Part shown: positions 35,883-45,712 of the stretch, one piece after another
Position numbering within the stretch: position 1 is the stretch's first letter
Layout of the letters: every line of letters begins with the position of its first letter
Source: Promethearchaeia archaeon
GTDB taxonomy: Archaea > Asgardarchaeota > Lokiarchaeia > Sigyniarchaeales > SOKP01
Direction: 5' to 3'
DNA: 64,000 nt
NCBI GenBank assembly: GCA_029856045.1
Contig: JAHQWG010000012.1
Span: 62,001 to 126,000, forward strand
The notes under the pieces: generated by a model
The model's input: the letters and a program-made list of their open reading frames with translations, nothing else
Told to the model about the DNA's origin: nothing
Databases searched by the model: none
Made by a program: the position numbers and the translations under genes

Positions 35883-37259
35883 TTATTCAAATAAAATTTC
35901 TTCTAATTCTTTTATTGCTTTATCAATATTCTTTTCTTCGTCATATTCGGCTGAAATTATAACAGCATCTCTAGATAACGAGAGTTTTACTGTAATATTA
36001 ACACCGTCTTTTATTATTTTAACCTCGTTGATAATATCGATGTATTCTAAATTGTGTTTTTCTATTTTTTGAGTTATAAATTCATGAAAATTATCAATAA
36101 ATTTTGAATCTACAGAAATTTTTTTACTGATTTTATTAGTTTTAGGAAAATTTCGAGTTAAATCGCTTAATAAACTTTCTTTTGAAGCCACAATATCTAA
36201 AATCTTAATTAGAGTAAGATTACCGTCTGAAATCGGCCCAAAATATGGAAAATAAAATTCAAAAGAATCTGAGGCGGCAAAACAAGCTCTAGCCTCCCTT
36301 ATACTCCTTGAAATTATACCAGGTTTGGATTTTTTCTTTATAAGATCAAAACCTTGACCATTTACATAATCGTCCAATACTTTTGATGAGGTTTCTGACA
36401 CAATTACACTATTTGGTTTTGATTCTTGAATTTTTTCATCGAAAGTAATAAAGAGCATGAAAAGATCCTCAAAATTAATCTCAATTCCAGACTCATCAAC
36501 TATTATAAATCTCTGACCATCGCTCGAGAAACATATTCCCAAATCACTATGACTAGCTCTGACGATATCTGCGCAATTTCTTATTGTATTAATACTAGGA
36601 ACTGATGCTTTTACTTTTTTTTCTTGGTGGAATGTATTCAAGGCAACTACATCTACATCCAAACTGCTGAGTAAATTTGGTGTTATTTGGCCAGTCGGAC
36701 CAAAGGAACAATCAACAACAACTTTTAAGTTAGTATCAGAAATTTTAGCTTTATTTACAAATTGAGGGAGCGCTTTCATATAAATATCTACTGTATGTGG
36801 GATACTAGATATTTTTCCTATATTTATTGGTTCTGCTCTTCTTATATTTTTAGGAAACTTTTTAGATGCTCGAACTAATTCTTCTAATTGAGATTGAGTA
36901 TATATGAAGCCACCGGCATCCAGAAATGTAATCTCTACATCGTTATTGTATAGATGGCCCGTTGAGAAATACGCTCCACCGCTGGCTCCAAATCTCCTTA
37001 TTGAAAATTGTAAAAGCGGAAATGTTGTATCATGAAGATTTAATAGGTCCACACCAGTCGATAAAACACCTGCAGCGTAAGCTCTTTTTAACATACGAGA
37101 ATCTTTATGAAAATCTCTAGCCATAACGAGTATATCATTTGGTTTTAAAGTAGATCCGTGAAGAATTCCAAGGACAGTTGACATCTCTGGGGGTAAACTT
37201 TCATTAACTCTTCCAGCGATAATACCCCGCTTTAAGATATTCCCTAGTTCGAAAGTCAT
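35883..37259 (-). CDS. Phosphohexomutase-fold protein with degenerate active site
   Basis: 458 residues with the four-domain length and fold order of phosphomannomutase/phosphoglucomutase. The catalytic phosphoserine loop, normally TASHNP, is STGHLY at 99-104, with Gly101 in the Ser position. The metal loop, normally DGDxDR, is SSDGQR at 245-250, leaving one Asp. The sugar loop GExSGH is not found where ASDSFEF leads into FGPISDG, and the C-terminal phosphate loop RxSGTEP is absent (LSLSRDA). So mutase chemistry is very unlikely, although overall fold features (TFPLLQFSIRRFGASGG, GPISDG) remain. It lies beside a GH57 branching enzyme and sugar nucleotidyltransferase, so a sugar-phosphate sensor or regulatory subunit is possible. 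Confidence 0.78.
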   Translation of the reverse strand: MTFELGNILKRGIIAGRVNESLPPEMSTVLGILHGSTLKPNDILVMARDFHKDSRMLKRAYAAGVLSTGVDLLNLHDTTFPLLQFSIRRFGASGGAYFSTGHLYNNDVEITFLDAGGFIYTQSQLEELVRASKKFPKNIRRAEPINIGKISSIPHTVDIYMKALPQFVNKAKISDTNLKVVVDCSFGPTGQITPNLLSSLDVDVVALNTFHQEKKVKASVPSINTIRNCADIVRASHSDLGICFSSDGQRFIIVDESGIEINFEDLFMLFITFDEKIQESKPNSVIVSETSSKVLDDYVNGQGFDLIKKKSKPGIISRSIREARACFAASDSFEFYFPYFGPISDGNLTLIKILDIVASKESLLSDLTRNFPKTNKISKKISVDSKFIDNFHEFITQKIEKHNLEYIDIINEVKIIKDGVNITVKLSLSRDAVIISAEYDEEKNIDKAIKELEEILFE

Positions 37260-37393
37260 CGTAGATCAACTTTTACAAAAATAAATTAATTTATAATTTT
37301 TAATTAATTTTATGGAAAGAATAAAATTAAGGAATTTAATTTTATAGATAAAATAATAAATTTTCTTTCATAGAATATTGATAAAATGAAAAA

Positions 37394-39136
37394 TTGGATT
37401 TGATAAATAAAATGACTGTAAAAAATGTTATTGGGAGTTTTTCTTTTGTCCTTCATGCTCACTTACCATGGGTTATTAACCATGGAAATTGGCCTCATGG
37501 GACATCATGGTTAAACGAGGCAGCAAGTGAGACCTATATACCAATTTTGAATATTTTAAATGAACTTATAAGTGAGGGCTATACTCCAAAAATAACAATT
37601 AGTCTGAGTCCTCCATTAGTTGCAATGTTAAAGCACAGTTCATTCAAGGCTGATTTTAATGCGTATTTAGATACAAAAATTGATGCATCTATCCATGATA
37701 TTGAGGAATTCACCAAATATAAGTTTGAAAATCTAATAAAAACTGCCCATGAATGGGAAAAATTCTACACAGGAATAAAAGATAATTTCAATCATAATTA
37801 CAATCAAGATATAGTGAATGAATATAAGAAACTTCAAGATAAAAATGTAATAGAATTAATGACATGTTTTGCTACACACGGCTATTTTCCTTTACTAGGA
37901 AAGGATAGTTCAGTAAATGCTCAAATTAAAATTGCAAAGGATTATTATAAGCGAATTTTCGATCGTGAGCCGATTGGAATCTGGCTTCCGGAATGCGGTT
38001 ATAGACCGGCATATAAATGGAAAAATCCTTTAACTGAAGAGGAATATTATAGGGAAGGTGTGGAATATTTTCTTGCAAAGCACGGTTTTCGTTACTTTAT
38101 CGTAGATACACATTCAACAATGGGGGGCGAAACTAAAGGTGTTTATCTTGAAAGGTTTCCTATATTGCTAGAGTTATGGGAGCATTTCAAAGTAAAATAT
38201 CAACCTTTAGAAATAAAATTTGACAGAACACCCTATGAACCTTATTTATTGGAACCAAGACCAAATTTACCACCAGTTGCTATTTTTACAAGAGATGAAA
38301 AAACGGGTCTCCTCGTTTGGTCGGGTGAGCATGGATTTCCTGGAGATGGAAACTATTTAGACTTTCATAAAAAGCATTATCCCGGAGGAAATCGATATTG
38401 GAAAGTTACTGGAGCAAAAATAGATATTGGGCAAAAAATGGAGTATTATCCAGGAGATATAGAAAAACGTCTGGAAGAGAATGCATCTCATTTTAAAAAT
38501 CAAGTAAAAGATATATTAAATGAATATAAAAGTAAGAATAATGGATCTGGTGTGGTTGTAGCTCCGTATGATTGCGAGCTTTTTGGTCATTGGTGGTTTG
38601 AGGGACCTCGATGGTTGAAAAAGATATTAAAATGGATGGAAGATGACCCGGAGGTTGATCTTACAACATGTTCAAGGTATTTGAATCAACATCCTCCAAA
38701 TAAAATAATCTCTTTGCCTGAAGGGTCGTGGGGGCTTTCTGGATGGCATAATACATGGTTAAATGATTGGACTTCTTGGTCATATCACTATATTTACGAA
38801 TGTGAGGAAAAAATGGAAGAAGTAGTTGAAAAATATTATGCTTCAGCTGATAAAAATTTGAAAGATATTATTGAACAGTTAGGGAGGGAACTTTTACTTC
38901 TTGAATCCAGCGATTGGCAATTTTTAATAAGCACATGGACAGCTAGAGATTATTCAGAAAATAGAATTGCAGAACATTATGAAAAATTTATTCGTTTGTA
39001 TGATATGGTGATGAAATATGGAAATAAGGAATATGTGGATGAAGGAGAATGGGAATATCTTGGAATGGTTAAGGACAGCGACTCCATATTCGAAAAATTA
39101 GATGCCAATGCATTTAAGCCATTCAAATATGATTAA
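37394..39136 (+). CDS. GH57 1,4-alpha-glucan branching enzyme
   Basis: 580 residues, close to the Thermococcus TK1436-type enzyme. GH57 regions are clear: FVLHAHLPWV (region 1, about 18-27), ATHGYFPLLG (160-169), nucleophile Glu200 in GIWLPECGYRP, the acid/base Asp393 in APYDCELFGHWWFEG, and a C-terminal GLSGWHNTW segment. The enzyme moves alpha-1,4 chains to alpha-1,6 branch points in a glycogen-like polymer. The frame starts at TTG 37394, with ATG 37412 as an alternative just ahead of the conserved part. Genes for nucleotide-sugar synthesis, a second GH57 enzyme and maltokinase follow within 14 kb, but no glycogen synthase is present in the window. Confidence 0.92.
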   Translation: MDLINKMTVKNVIGSFSFVLHAHLPWVINHGNWPHGTSWLNEAASETYIPILNILNELISEGYTPKITISLSPPLVAMLKHSSFKADFNAYLDTKIDASIHDIEEFTKYKFENLIKTAHEWEKFYTGIKDNFNHNYNQDIVNEYKKLQDKNVIELMTCFATHGYFPLLGKDSSVNAQIKIAKDYYKRIFDREPIGIWLPECGYRPAYKWKNPLTEEEYYREGVEYFLAKHGFRYFIVDTHSTMGGETKGVYLERFPILLELWEHFKVKYQPLEIKFDRTPYEPYLLEPRPNLPPVAIFTRDEKTGLLVWSGEHGFPGDGNYLDFHKKHYPGGNRYWKVTGAKIDIGQKMEYYPGDIEKRLEENASHFKNQVKDILNEYKSKNNGSGVVVAPYDCELFGHWWFEGPRWLKKILKWMEDDPEVDLTTCSRYLNQHPPNKIISLPEGSWGLSGWHNTWLNDWTSWSYHYIYECEEKMEEVVEKYYASADKNLKDIIEQLGRELLLLESSDWQFLISTWTARDYSENRIAEHYEKFIRLYDMVMKYGNKEYVDEGEWEYLGMVKDSDSIFEKLDANAFKPFKYD

Positions 39137-39184
39137 TAAAGGACAATTTTTTTCCCTTTCTATAAAAAAATAAATAAGAAAAAG

Positions 39185-40336
39185 TTAGATTTCGGAGCCC
39201 ATTTCAATGGATTTATCGGAAATGACCTTATCATCGCTGATTCTACAGTTTGGACCAATAATTACGTTATTTAAAACAGCATTGTTCCCAATGGTGCAAT
39301 CATTACATATTATTGAAGAGTTAATTTTACATCCAGCACCAATAGATACATTATCCCAAATAACAGTTTTATCTATAATTGAATCTTCTTTAATTTCCAC
39401 ATTTGACCCAATTGATGATAATTCTTTTATTTGAACATTATTTTTTAAACACACATTATCCCCAAAACAAGTCATTTTCTTAATATTAACAGAACCTTCT
39501 GTATCGATTATTTTGGTCGTCCAAATATTATCATCTTCATTTCCATTGGGAGTTATAGGCCAGCCATATTTTCTTAGAAGATCCCAGTTTGCCCAAAGAT
39601 ATGTTTGTGGATTACCAACATCAAGCCAGTAATAATTTTCAACAAAACCATATAGATCATAATTATTTGCAAGAAGATATGGAAATACATCACTTCCAAA
39701 ATCTACAAGTGGTTGACTTTCTAAAATGTCTAGAATTTTTACATCAAATGCATAAATTCCCGTATTTATAATGTTTGTGTGAAGAAATAGGTCAGCACGT
39801 TGTGCCATACCACTTACGTACAGTTCCATGGGTTGAGGCTTTTCTAAAAAAAGATAAATTTTCCTATTTTTATCTAATAAAACTACTCCATACTGGGATG
39901 TATGACTCTGCACCATTTTCATGGAAATTGTAGATATTCCATTTTTTTCACTGTGAAATTGCATAAAATTTTTCATTGGAAGGTTAGTTACAATATCTCC
40001 CATACCAACAATAAATTTTTTACTGTCAATATTCTCACGGCATTTTTTTACAGCATCCGCAGTTCCGCTAGAATCTTGAATTAAATATTCTAATCTTACA
40101 TCTCCTAATTTATCCTTTGTCCATTCTTTTTCCAAATGTTCTTTTAAAAGATTACCCCTATGAGCTAATGCAATAATAATATGTTTAATTCCTGCGTATT
40201 TTACGTGATTTATGGCATAGTCGATCATTGGTTTGTTTGTGACCTTAACAAGAGGCTTGGGAATTATAGATGTAAGTGGCTGTAGCCTTTTCCCAATTCC
40301 ACCTGCTAAAATAACTGCACAAAATTCAATAGTCAT
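39185..40336 (-). CDS. Sugar-1-phosphate nucleotidyltransferase with beta-helix C-terminus
   Basis: 383 residues. N-terminal Rossmann-like domain with AVILAGGIGKRLQPLT, PKPLVKV (nucleotide and phosphate loops), GMGDIV for metal and YWLDVGNPQTY for sugar binding. From about 275 a hexapeptide left-handed beta helix (CFGDNVCLKNN, SIIDKTVIWDNVSIGAG, CTIGNNAVLNNVIIGPN). Makes NDP-sugar from NTP and sugar 1-phosphate; glucose, mannose and glucosamine are all possible and the base (dTTP, UTP, GTP) cannot be told. Lies convergent with the branching enzyme and 130 bases downstream of the galT-like gene on the same strand, fitting an NDP-hexose route. Confidence 0.87.
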   Translation of the reverse strand: MTIEFCAVILAGGIGKRLQPLTSIIPKPLVKVTNKPMIDYAINHVKYAGIKHIIIALAHRGNLLKEHLEKEWTKDKLGDVRLEYLIQDSSGTADAVKKCRENIDSKKFIVGMGDIVTNLPMKNFMQFHSEKNGISTISMKMVQSHTSQYGVVLLDKNRKIYLFLEKPQPMELYVSGMAQRADLFLHTNIINTGIYAFDVKILDILESQPLVDFGSDVFPYLLANNYDLYGFVENYYWLDVGNPQTYLWANWDLLRKYGWPITPNGNEDDNIWTTKIIDTEGSVNIKKMTCFGDNVCLKNNVQIKELSSIGSNVEIKEDSIIDKTVIWDNVSIGAGCKINSSIICNDCTIGNNAVLNNVIIGPNCRISDDKVISDKSIEMGSEI

Positions 40337-40466
40337 AAATCTTCAGATATAAATCTTTAATTTTTCTTAATTCGAACACAATTGGAAATTTAATTTAAGC
40401 CGTATAGAATAAGAGATTAAAACTCATTATAATTTAAATATTTTAATCAAATTTTTTTTAATTTTT

Positions 40467-41708
40467 TTAAGATTTTGATACAATTTCTTTTTTTTGAATG
40501 ATTTTTCTTAGTTCCTTAGCTACATTTTCTGGAAGTAATCGAGCTACTCGCATATCATCTGCCATTTCTGCCCCCCCTATAAACTCATATGGTAAAACAT
40601 CGCCAAATAGATGGAAATGGGATTTTTCATACCCATAGGGTTTCATATTTAGAATAATATTCCTATTTGGATTAACAAAGATGTCATTTAGAGCTTTCCA
40701 GATTATTTTTAGATTTTGTGCGAGTTCGTCAAAATAATTTTTATCAAGTTCATCTAATCGCTCAAAATGCTCATTTGGATAAAATCTGAGATGATAATTT
40801 CTTAAAGGACTGCCAGTTGCAAAAAATGTCCATAAATTTGTTTTTAAAACTATCCTAGAGCCACCACCATGATCTGACTTGCATAGACGACATTCACGTT
40901 CTCTCATCTCTTCAAACGCTTTAAGATGCATTTCTAATCGCGCCCCATGGCCATCCTCGTTTAGATCAATATAAACTTGCGAATGAAATCTTCTCTGACT
41001 GCCCCCTACGGGCTTCCCAATATTAAAAAACGGTGATACCGGAATATTCTTTATTCCTTTTTTATTAGCCTCATCAATAACATAATTTATTCCTGCAGTT
41101 GTTGATTGAAATACTTCAGATATTACATCATCCGGAATTTCTTCAAACTTTAAAGAATCATAATAATCCTGCGAAATAGTAACCAGATTTACACCATACG
41201 CCAGTCTAGAGTTTGAAGGTAAATTATTAATTATATAATCATGGATCGAATCTTCAATCCATCGAGCCATAGCAGGATATCTATTGATTAATGTTATTGT
41301 TTTTCCTTGAATATTCATGTTTCTTTTTGGTATGATACTAAAAGGCGAATCTAATCTTTTATTTCCATTACAAATAATTATTCCAAAACCATCACCAATT
41401 AGATTGCCTTCATTATCCTTTATTGGTTTTCCATTTAAAATTGCTTTAAAAGCATCATTATCTCCATTGTCATTATCCATATTGAATTTTCTTTTTCTTC
41501 TAACGGGAGAGATATAACTATAATGTCCGTAAATTTTTGATAAAACAATACTCTGTCCATTATCCTGTAGAATAATGGGTACGTTTGAAAGTGGATCCCA
41601 TCGTTTGATCGGGATTTTGGTTAGACTTGAAAAACTATGGCTGGAAATGATGCCGAATTGCATAAAGGGAATTTCCCACAATTCTAAAGTCCTTTTAGAT
41701 TCACTCAA
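40467..41708 (-). CDS. galT: Galactose-1-phosphate uridylyltransferase-like (GalT, HIT superfamily)
   Basis: 413 residues. Two HIT-like half domains; the C-terminal half has KSHFHLFGDVLPYEFIGG followed by DMRVARLLPENVAKELR, which matches the GalT C-terminal block; an earlier NYHLRFYPNEHFE and a cysteine pair (ECRLCKSD) with nearby His may bind zinc. GalT swaps UMP between UDP-glucose and galactose 1-phosphate; some archaeal relatives use ADP-sugars. The catalytic HPHxQ motif of classical GalT is not obvious, and HFH is the closest, so the exact transfer is uncertain. Upstream of the nucleotidyltransferase on the same strand, a natural sugar-nucleotide pair. Confidence 0.72.
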   Translation of the reverse strand: MSESKRTLELWEIPFMQFGIISSHSFSSLTKIPIKRWDPLSNVPIILQDNGQSIVLSKIYGHYSYISPVRRKRKFNMDNDNGDNDAFKAILNGKPIKDNEGNLIGDGFGIIICNGNKRLDSPFSIIPKRNMNIQGKTITLINRYPAMARWIEDSIHDYIINNLPSNSRLAYGVNLVTISQDYYDSLKFEEIPDDVISEVFQSTTAGINYVIDEANKKGIKNIPVSPFFNIGKPVGGSQRRFHSQVYIDLNEDGHGARLEMHLKAFEEMRERECRLCKSDHGGGSRIVLKTNLWTFFATGSPLRNYHLRFYPNEHFERLDELDKNYFDELAQNLKIIWKALNDIFVNPNRNIILNMKPYGYEKSHFHLFGDVLPYEFIGGAEMADDMRVARLLPENVAKELRKIIQKKEIVSKS

Positions 41709-41890
41709 AATGTCTAAATCAGTAATGATTATTTACTCCAAAAAAAATTTGTCATTAAATATGTTTCCTAATTTGGATTACTTATTATAAAACTTCATCT
41801 AATATAGAAATTAAGAAACAACTTTTATTAATTATTAATATTTTTTGATATCTATTATTATTTTTTTAAAAAAAATAAAAAAAATATTCG

Positions 41891-44620
41891 GTGATGATAA
41901 TTACTGAGTCTTTAATATTAAATCTAAGAGATATTACTGAAAAGGATATAAATAAAATAGGGAGTAAGGCTGTAAATCTCGGAATGTTAATTCAGAAAAA
42001 TTTTTCTGTTCCAGAAGGGTTTGTTATTACTATTGCTGCATATTCTTTATTTCGAGACGACAATGATCTCGAGACGACAATTCAAAATTTTCTTAAAGAT
42101 ATTGATTATTCTAATTATGAAACAATTGAGACTTGTTCAAGAAAAATCAAAGAAGAAATTGAACGAGCATCTCTCCCTCATAAATTGATAAAAGAGATGA
42201 AAAAAAGATTTGAATATTTGGATATAAATAATTTTGTCGTTCGCTCATCCGGTTTATCAGAAGATTTACCAACAGCTTCTTTTGCAGGACAATATGAATC
42301 TTTTCTAAATATTAAAAGTCTTGATGAGATACTTAAACATATTAAGCGATGTTACTCATCGGTTTGGACTAGTCGAGCAATTGTATATCGGAATGAGAAC
42401 AAAATTCCTCATGATAATGCTGAATTAGCAGTAATTATTCAAAAGATGATTCCAGCTAAGAGTTCAGGGGTCTTATTTACAGCAGACCCAATATCATTAG
42501 ACCGTTCAAATTTGCTTATCGAATCTAATTTTGGATTAGGTGAATCTGTTATGTCAGGAGTGATTAGTCCAGATCAATACACAGTTCATAGAGGTGGTTC
42601 AGTTAAAAAAGAATTATTTGAGATTCTTAAAAAGCGAATTGGCTTAAAAAATGTTGCTGCACACCCAAAATCTTCAGAAAATGAGAATGGAATTGAATAT
42701 ATCAAATTAACCGATGATATGAATAGAAAGTCTTCCCTTTCTGATGAACAAATCATACAGCTCGCCCAAATAGGGAGAGAAATAGAACATCAATTTGGAT
42801 CTCCACAAGACATTGAATGGGCAATAGATCGATCAAATCAAATCCATCTTCTCCAAACGCGACCAATAACCTCAATGAAGTCTGCTCAACCCGTTAAAAA
42901 AATTATTTGGAGTCGAGGATATTCTGATGATTATTGGAATGATTCTGTTACTCCTTTATTTTTTGATCTTTTAGGAGATCAATTAACGCTAACTGTAAAC
43001 ATGGAATTAAATAGTATTATGGGTTACCAACGCATGGAGAAAAAGTTAATGAAACCCTTTAAAGCGCATGTATATTTCAATCTTGATGTTTTGAAGCGAA
43101 AAGTAGAACATGAAATACCGGGGTTTATTAGGAATGAAGATCTTCTGAATTATTTTCCAGAAGGTTCTGGACCATTTGGTCAAAAAACTATAAAAAAACT
43201 ACCTTTTCGTCTTTTAAAGCGAATAGTTGCAGAATTAAGGGTAATGCTACATGATTCTGACGGTTCAATGACAAAAACTGATAAAAAGTATGAGACGTGG
43301 ACCCAAGAAGAATTTTTTCCATATTGCGATGAATTTGATTTACGTTTAGGAAATCTAATAGGAAGTGGAAATATTAAAGCTCTTATTGATTTAGCTGAAG
43401 AATTAGACCAAAAAATAATGGTTACTCATTTTCGTCTTGTTCGCTACGGAATACCTGTTCACAACATTGGGATGAATTTAATGGCTCAGTACCTACTAAC
43501 TCGATTTCTTGGAAAGAAAGAGATGCAGCGGTTATATCCGATATTAATTTCAAATCTAAAGCATAAATTGACCGAAACAAATGAACAAATACATGATCTT
43601 GCTGCATTTATTCGAAAAACCCCAGAATTAAGAGATATAATTCTCGAAAAGGATTCAAAAGAACTTTATATTTATCTATCATCCGAAAAAAATCCTGTTT
43701 TTAAAAGCTTTTTTGATATATTTGAAAGATTTTTACAGGAACATGGTGACCGCGGATTTACGAGAGAACCCTACTATCCACGTTGGAGGGACGCCCCTGA
43801 ATATGTATTTGATATCTTAAAATCTCTAGTCGCAGATGAAATTAAAGAAATAGAAAAAGAAAGTTCAAAAAGAACAATTGCTCAAGAAAATATTGATAGT
43901 TTTGTTCAGCAAAAAATCAGATCAACGAGATTGGGCTTTTTAAAATGGAAAATATTTTCAATAATTTTAAAGTTTGCTCGCAAATATATCATATTTCGCG
44001 AAAATCAAAGATTTAATCTGGATCGGTGGATTACAAGGAATCGACATGTTTTCTTAGAAATTGGAGAACAATTCACACGTCAGGGAAAATTACAAGATCC
44101 AATAGAGATTTTCTTTTTACACAAAAAAGAAATAAAAAAATTAGCTTTTCAGGATTTAAGCAACAAAGAAGTTAGTAAAATCTCAACTTTAGTCAAAAAA
44201 CGATATGAAGAATTTTTAAAATATGAGAATATTATACCACCAAAATTCATCGAAGGTTCGCAGGAATTCAGAGATCCAACTCAATTTACAAAAGAAAGTC
44301 ATTCATTTCGAGGAATTCCCGCAAGTCAAGGAATTAATACCGCTCCAATACGTGTATTAACTAAGATTGAGGATATACCAAGTGTTGAAGCAGGTGAAAT
44401 TCTCGTAGTTCCTCGAACAGACCCTGGTTGGACCCCCATTTTTTCGAAAATTGCAGGCTTAATCACAGAAACAGGCGGTATTCTTTCCCACGGAGCAGTT
44501 ATATCGAGGGAATACGGCGTTCCAGCTGTAACAAATATTCCAAATGCATGTCAACTTTTCCAAACAGGTCAAGTTGTCACAATTAATGGTAATAATGGCT
44601 GGATTACACTTCAAAAATAA
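41891..44620 (+). CDS. PEP-utilising/rifampin phosphotransferase-like protein
   Basis: 909 residues. N-terminal ATP-grasp type domain of PEP synthase/PPDK (VRSSGLSEDLPTASFAGQYE, SSGVLFTADP, ESNFGLGESVMSG, DIEWAID near 310) and a C-terminal swivelling phospho-His domain with His867 in GGILSHGAVISREYGVPAV. The central 500 residues (WSRGYSDDYWNDSVTPLFF, then many helices) replace the PEP/pyruvate TIM barrel, the layout of rifampin phosphotransferase, where this middle domain binds the acceptor. So it likely moves a phosphate from ATP via His to an unknown acceptor, and is not a true PpsA. GTG at 41891 or ATG at 41894. Divergent from galT. Confidence 0.82.
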   Translation: MMIITESLILNLRDITEKDINKIGSKAVNLGMLIQKNFSVPEGFVITIAAYSLFRDDNDLETTIQNFLKDIDYSNYETIETCSRKIKEEIERASLPHKLIKEMKKRFEYLDINNFVVRSSGLSEDLPTASFAGQYESFLNIKSLDEILKHIKRCYSSVWTSRAIVYRNENKIPHDNAELAVIIQKMIPAKSSGVLFTADPISLDRSNLLIESNFGLGESVMSGVISPDQYTVHRGGSVKKELFEILKKRIGLKNVAAHPKSSENENGIEYIKLTDDMNRKSSLSDEQIIQLAQIGREIEHQFGSPQDIEWAIDRSNQIHLLQTRPITSMKSAQPVKKIIWSRGYSDDYWNDSVTPLFFDLLGDQLTLTVNMELNSIMGYQRMEKKLMKPFKAHVYFNLDVLKRKVEHEIPGFIRNEDLLNYFPEGSGPFGQKTIKKLPFRLLKRIVAELRVMLHDSDGSMTKTDKKYETWTQEEFFPYCDEFDLRLGNLIGSGNIKALIDLAEELDQKIMVTHFRLVRYGIPVHNIGMNLMAQYLLTRFLGKKEMQRLYPILISNLKHKLTETNEQIHDLAAFIRKTPELRDIILEKDSKELYIYLSSEKNPVFKSFFDIFERFLQEHGDRGFTREPYYPRWRDAPEYVFDILKSLVADEIKEIEKESSKRTIAQENIDSFVQQKIRSTRLGFLKWKIFSIILKFARKYIIFRENQRFNLDRWITRNRHVFLEIGEQFTRQGKLQDPIEIFFLHKKEIKKLAFQDLSNKEVSKISTLVKKRYEEFLKYENIIPPKFIEGSQEFRDPTQFTKESHSFRGIPASQGINTAPIRVLTKIEDIPSVEAGEILVVPRTDPGWTPIFSKIAGLITETGGILSHGAVISREYGVPAVTNIPNACQLFQTGQVVTINGNNGWITLQK

Positions 44621-44704
44621 CCTTAAAAAAAGGAATTAAATTATTAGAAAAAAAATATTTATTAAATAAGTTTCTTTAGTTAATAATCAAAACTGTGAAT
44701 TTCA

Positions 44705-45577
44705 TTGTCTCGAGAATTAATAAAAAACCATCCCCTCACTTTTTATTTTATAATAAGCTATGCTATAATGATCATTACAGTTTCTATTCAATTAATTTTT
44801 AGTATTCCTAGTTTTGGGGTCTTGAGTTTTAATGTCCCGGGATTTATATTGTGGATTTTGATGATTTTTAGTCCCACCATTTCAAGTATAACCGTAACTG
44901 GTATCATTAATGGAAGGACGGGAATTAAGACCTTATTAAAAGGTTTTTCTATTTGGAAAGTTGGACTAATTTGGTATTTTGCAGCCTCTTTATTTCTCAT
45001 CGCGCCACTTATTGCTGGGATTTTTTATTTTATTTTTGGAGGAGAGGCACCGGGAATTGACCCAAGTTTAACCTTTCAAGTTATCATTTCCTATGTGGTA
45101 TTTGGGTTTTTCTCTGGCCCCTTAAGTGAAGAAGCAGGTTGGCGAGGCTTTGCTCTACCAAGGCTTGAATCAAAATATAATGCACTTGTAGCTAGTCTTA
45201 TTTTAGGAATAATTTGGACGTTTTGGCATTTACCATTGTATTTTTTACCTGATTCTTCGCAAATTGGAATCCCATTTCCAATATATATGGTTCTAGTTGT
45301 TTCTATAACTATTATAATGACTTGGGCATATAATAATACTAATGGTAGTTTAATCATTACAGTACTGATTCATTTCTGTTTTAATTTTGGTAGCGTATTA
45401 GTTGTTTCGATATTAGGATTAATATCTATGATGGTATTTTTCATTGTTGGTGCAGTATTGATCGTAATTTATCTGATATTCGTTATAGTTCATGGTGGTT
45501 CGAAAAAACTTTCCAGAAAACCAGATGAAGAAATGCCTTTTAATAAAATCATTACAAAAGAGGCGGCACTAAAATAA
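44705..45577 (+). CDS. CPBP-family (CAAX protease/Abi) intramembrane glutamic protease
   Basis: 290 residues, eight or so membrane segments. Conserved motifs in order: SEEAGWRGFALPRL (E142, E143, R147), WTFWHLPLYF with His175, and a third helix VLIHFCFNFG with His and Asn. These match the EExxxR, FxxxH and HxxxN motifs of Rce1-like proteases. Eukaryotic Rce1 trims prenylated proteins; bacterial members process peptides or confer bacteriocin immunity. TTG start at 44705. 84 bases after the PEP-utilising gene and probably separate. No prenyltransferase gene is nearby. Confidence 0.87.
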   Translation: MSRELIKNHPLTFYFIISYAIMIITVSIQLIFSIPSFGVLSFNVPGFILWILMIFSPTISSITVTGIINGRTGIKTLLKGFSIWKVGLIWYFAASLFLIAPLIAGIFYFIFGGEAPGIDPSLTFQVIISYVVFGFFSGPLSEEAGWRGFALPRLESKYNALVASLILGIIWTFWHLPLYFLPDSSQIGIPFPIYMVLVVSITIIMTWAYNNTNGSLIITVLIHFCFNFGSVLVVSILGLISMMVFFIVGAVLIVIYLIFVIVHGGSKKLSRKPDEEMPFNKIITKEAALK

Positions 45578-45696
45578 AGATGGTATATATCAATAGTTGC
45601 CGGGGGTTTAGACGTAATATCAAAATAGATATTCTTAACTTCGGGAATTGTTTTTAACTTATTTTTTTCCTAAAAAAAATAAAATTATGGTTAAAT

Positions 45697-45712
45697 AAGG
45701 TGTAGAAAAATA
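45697..45712 (+). promoter_or_regulatory. Shine-Dalgarno AAGGTG followed by candidate ATA start codon
   Basis: AAGGTG at 45697-45702 is followed by seven bases and ATA at 45710-45712, in frame with the lipocalin-like gene. The spacing is identical to that at 446-459 and at several conventional starts. No ATG, GTG or TTG lies in this frame from the upstream TAA (45692-45694) to 45797. Confidence 0.55.

Noticed and set aside
45091-45357. Minus-strand 88-residue frame opposite the CPBP protease gene
   Set aside because: It lies wholly inside a well-supported gene with complete protease motifs; no independent signal.
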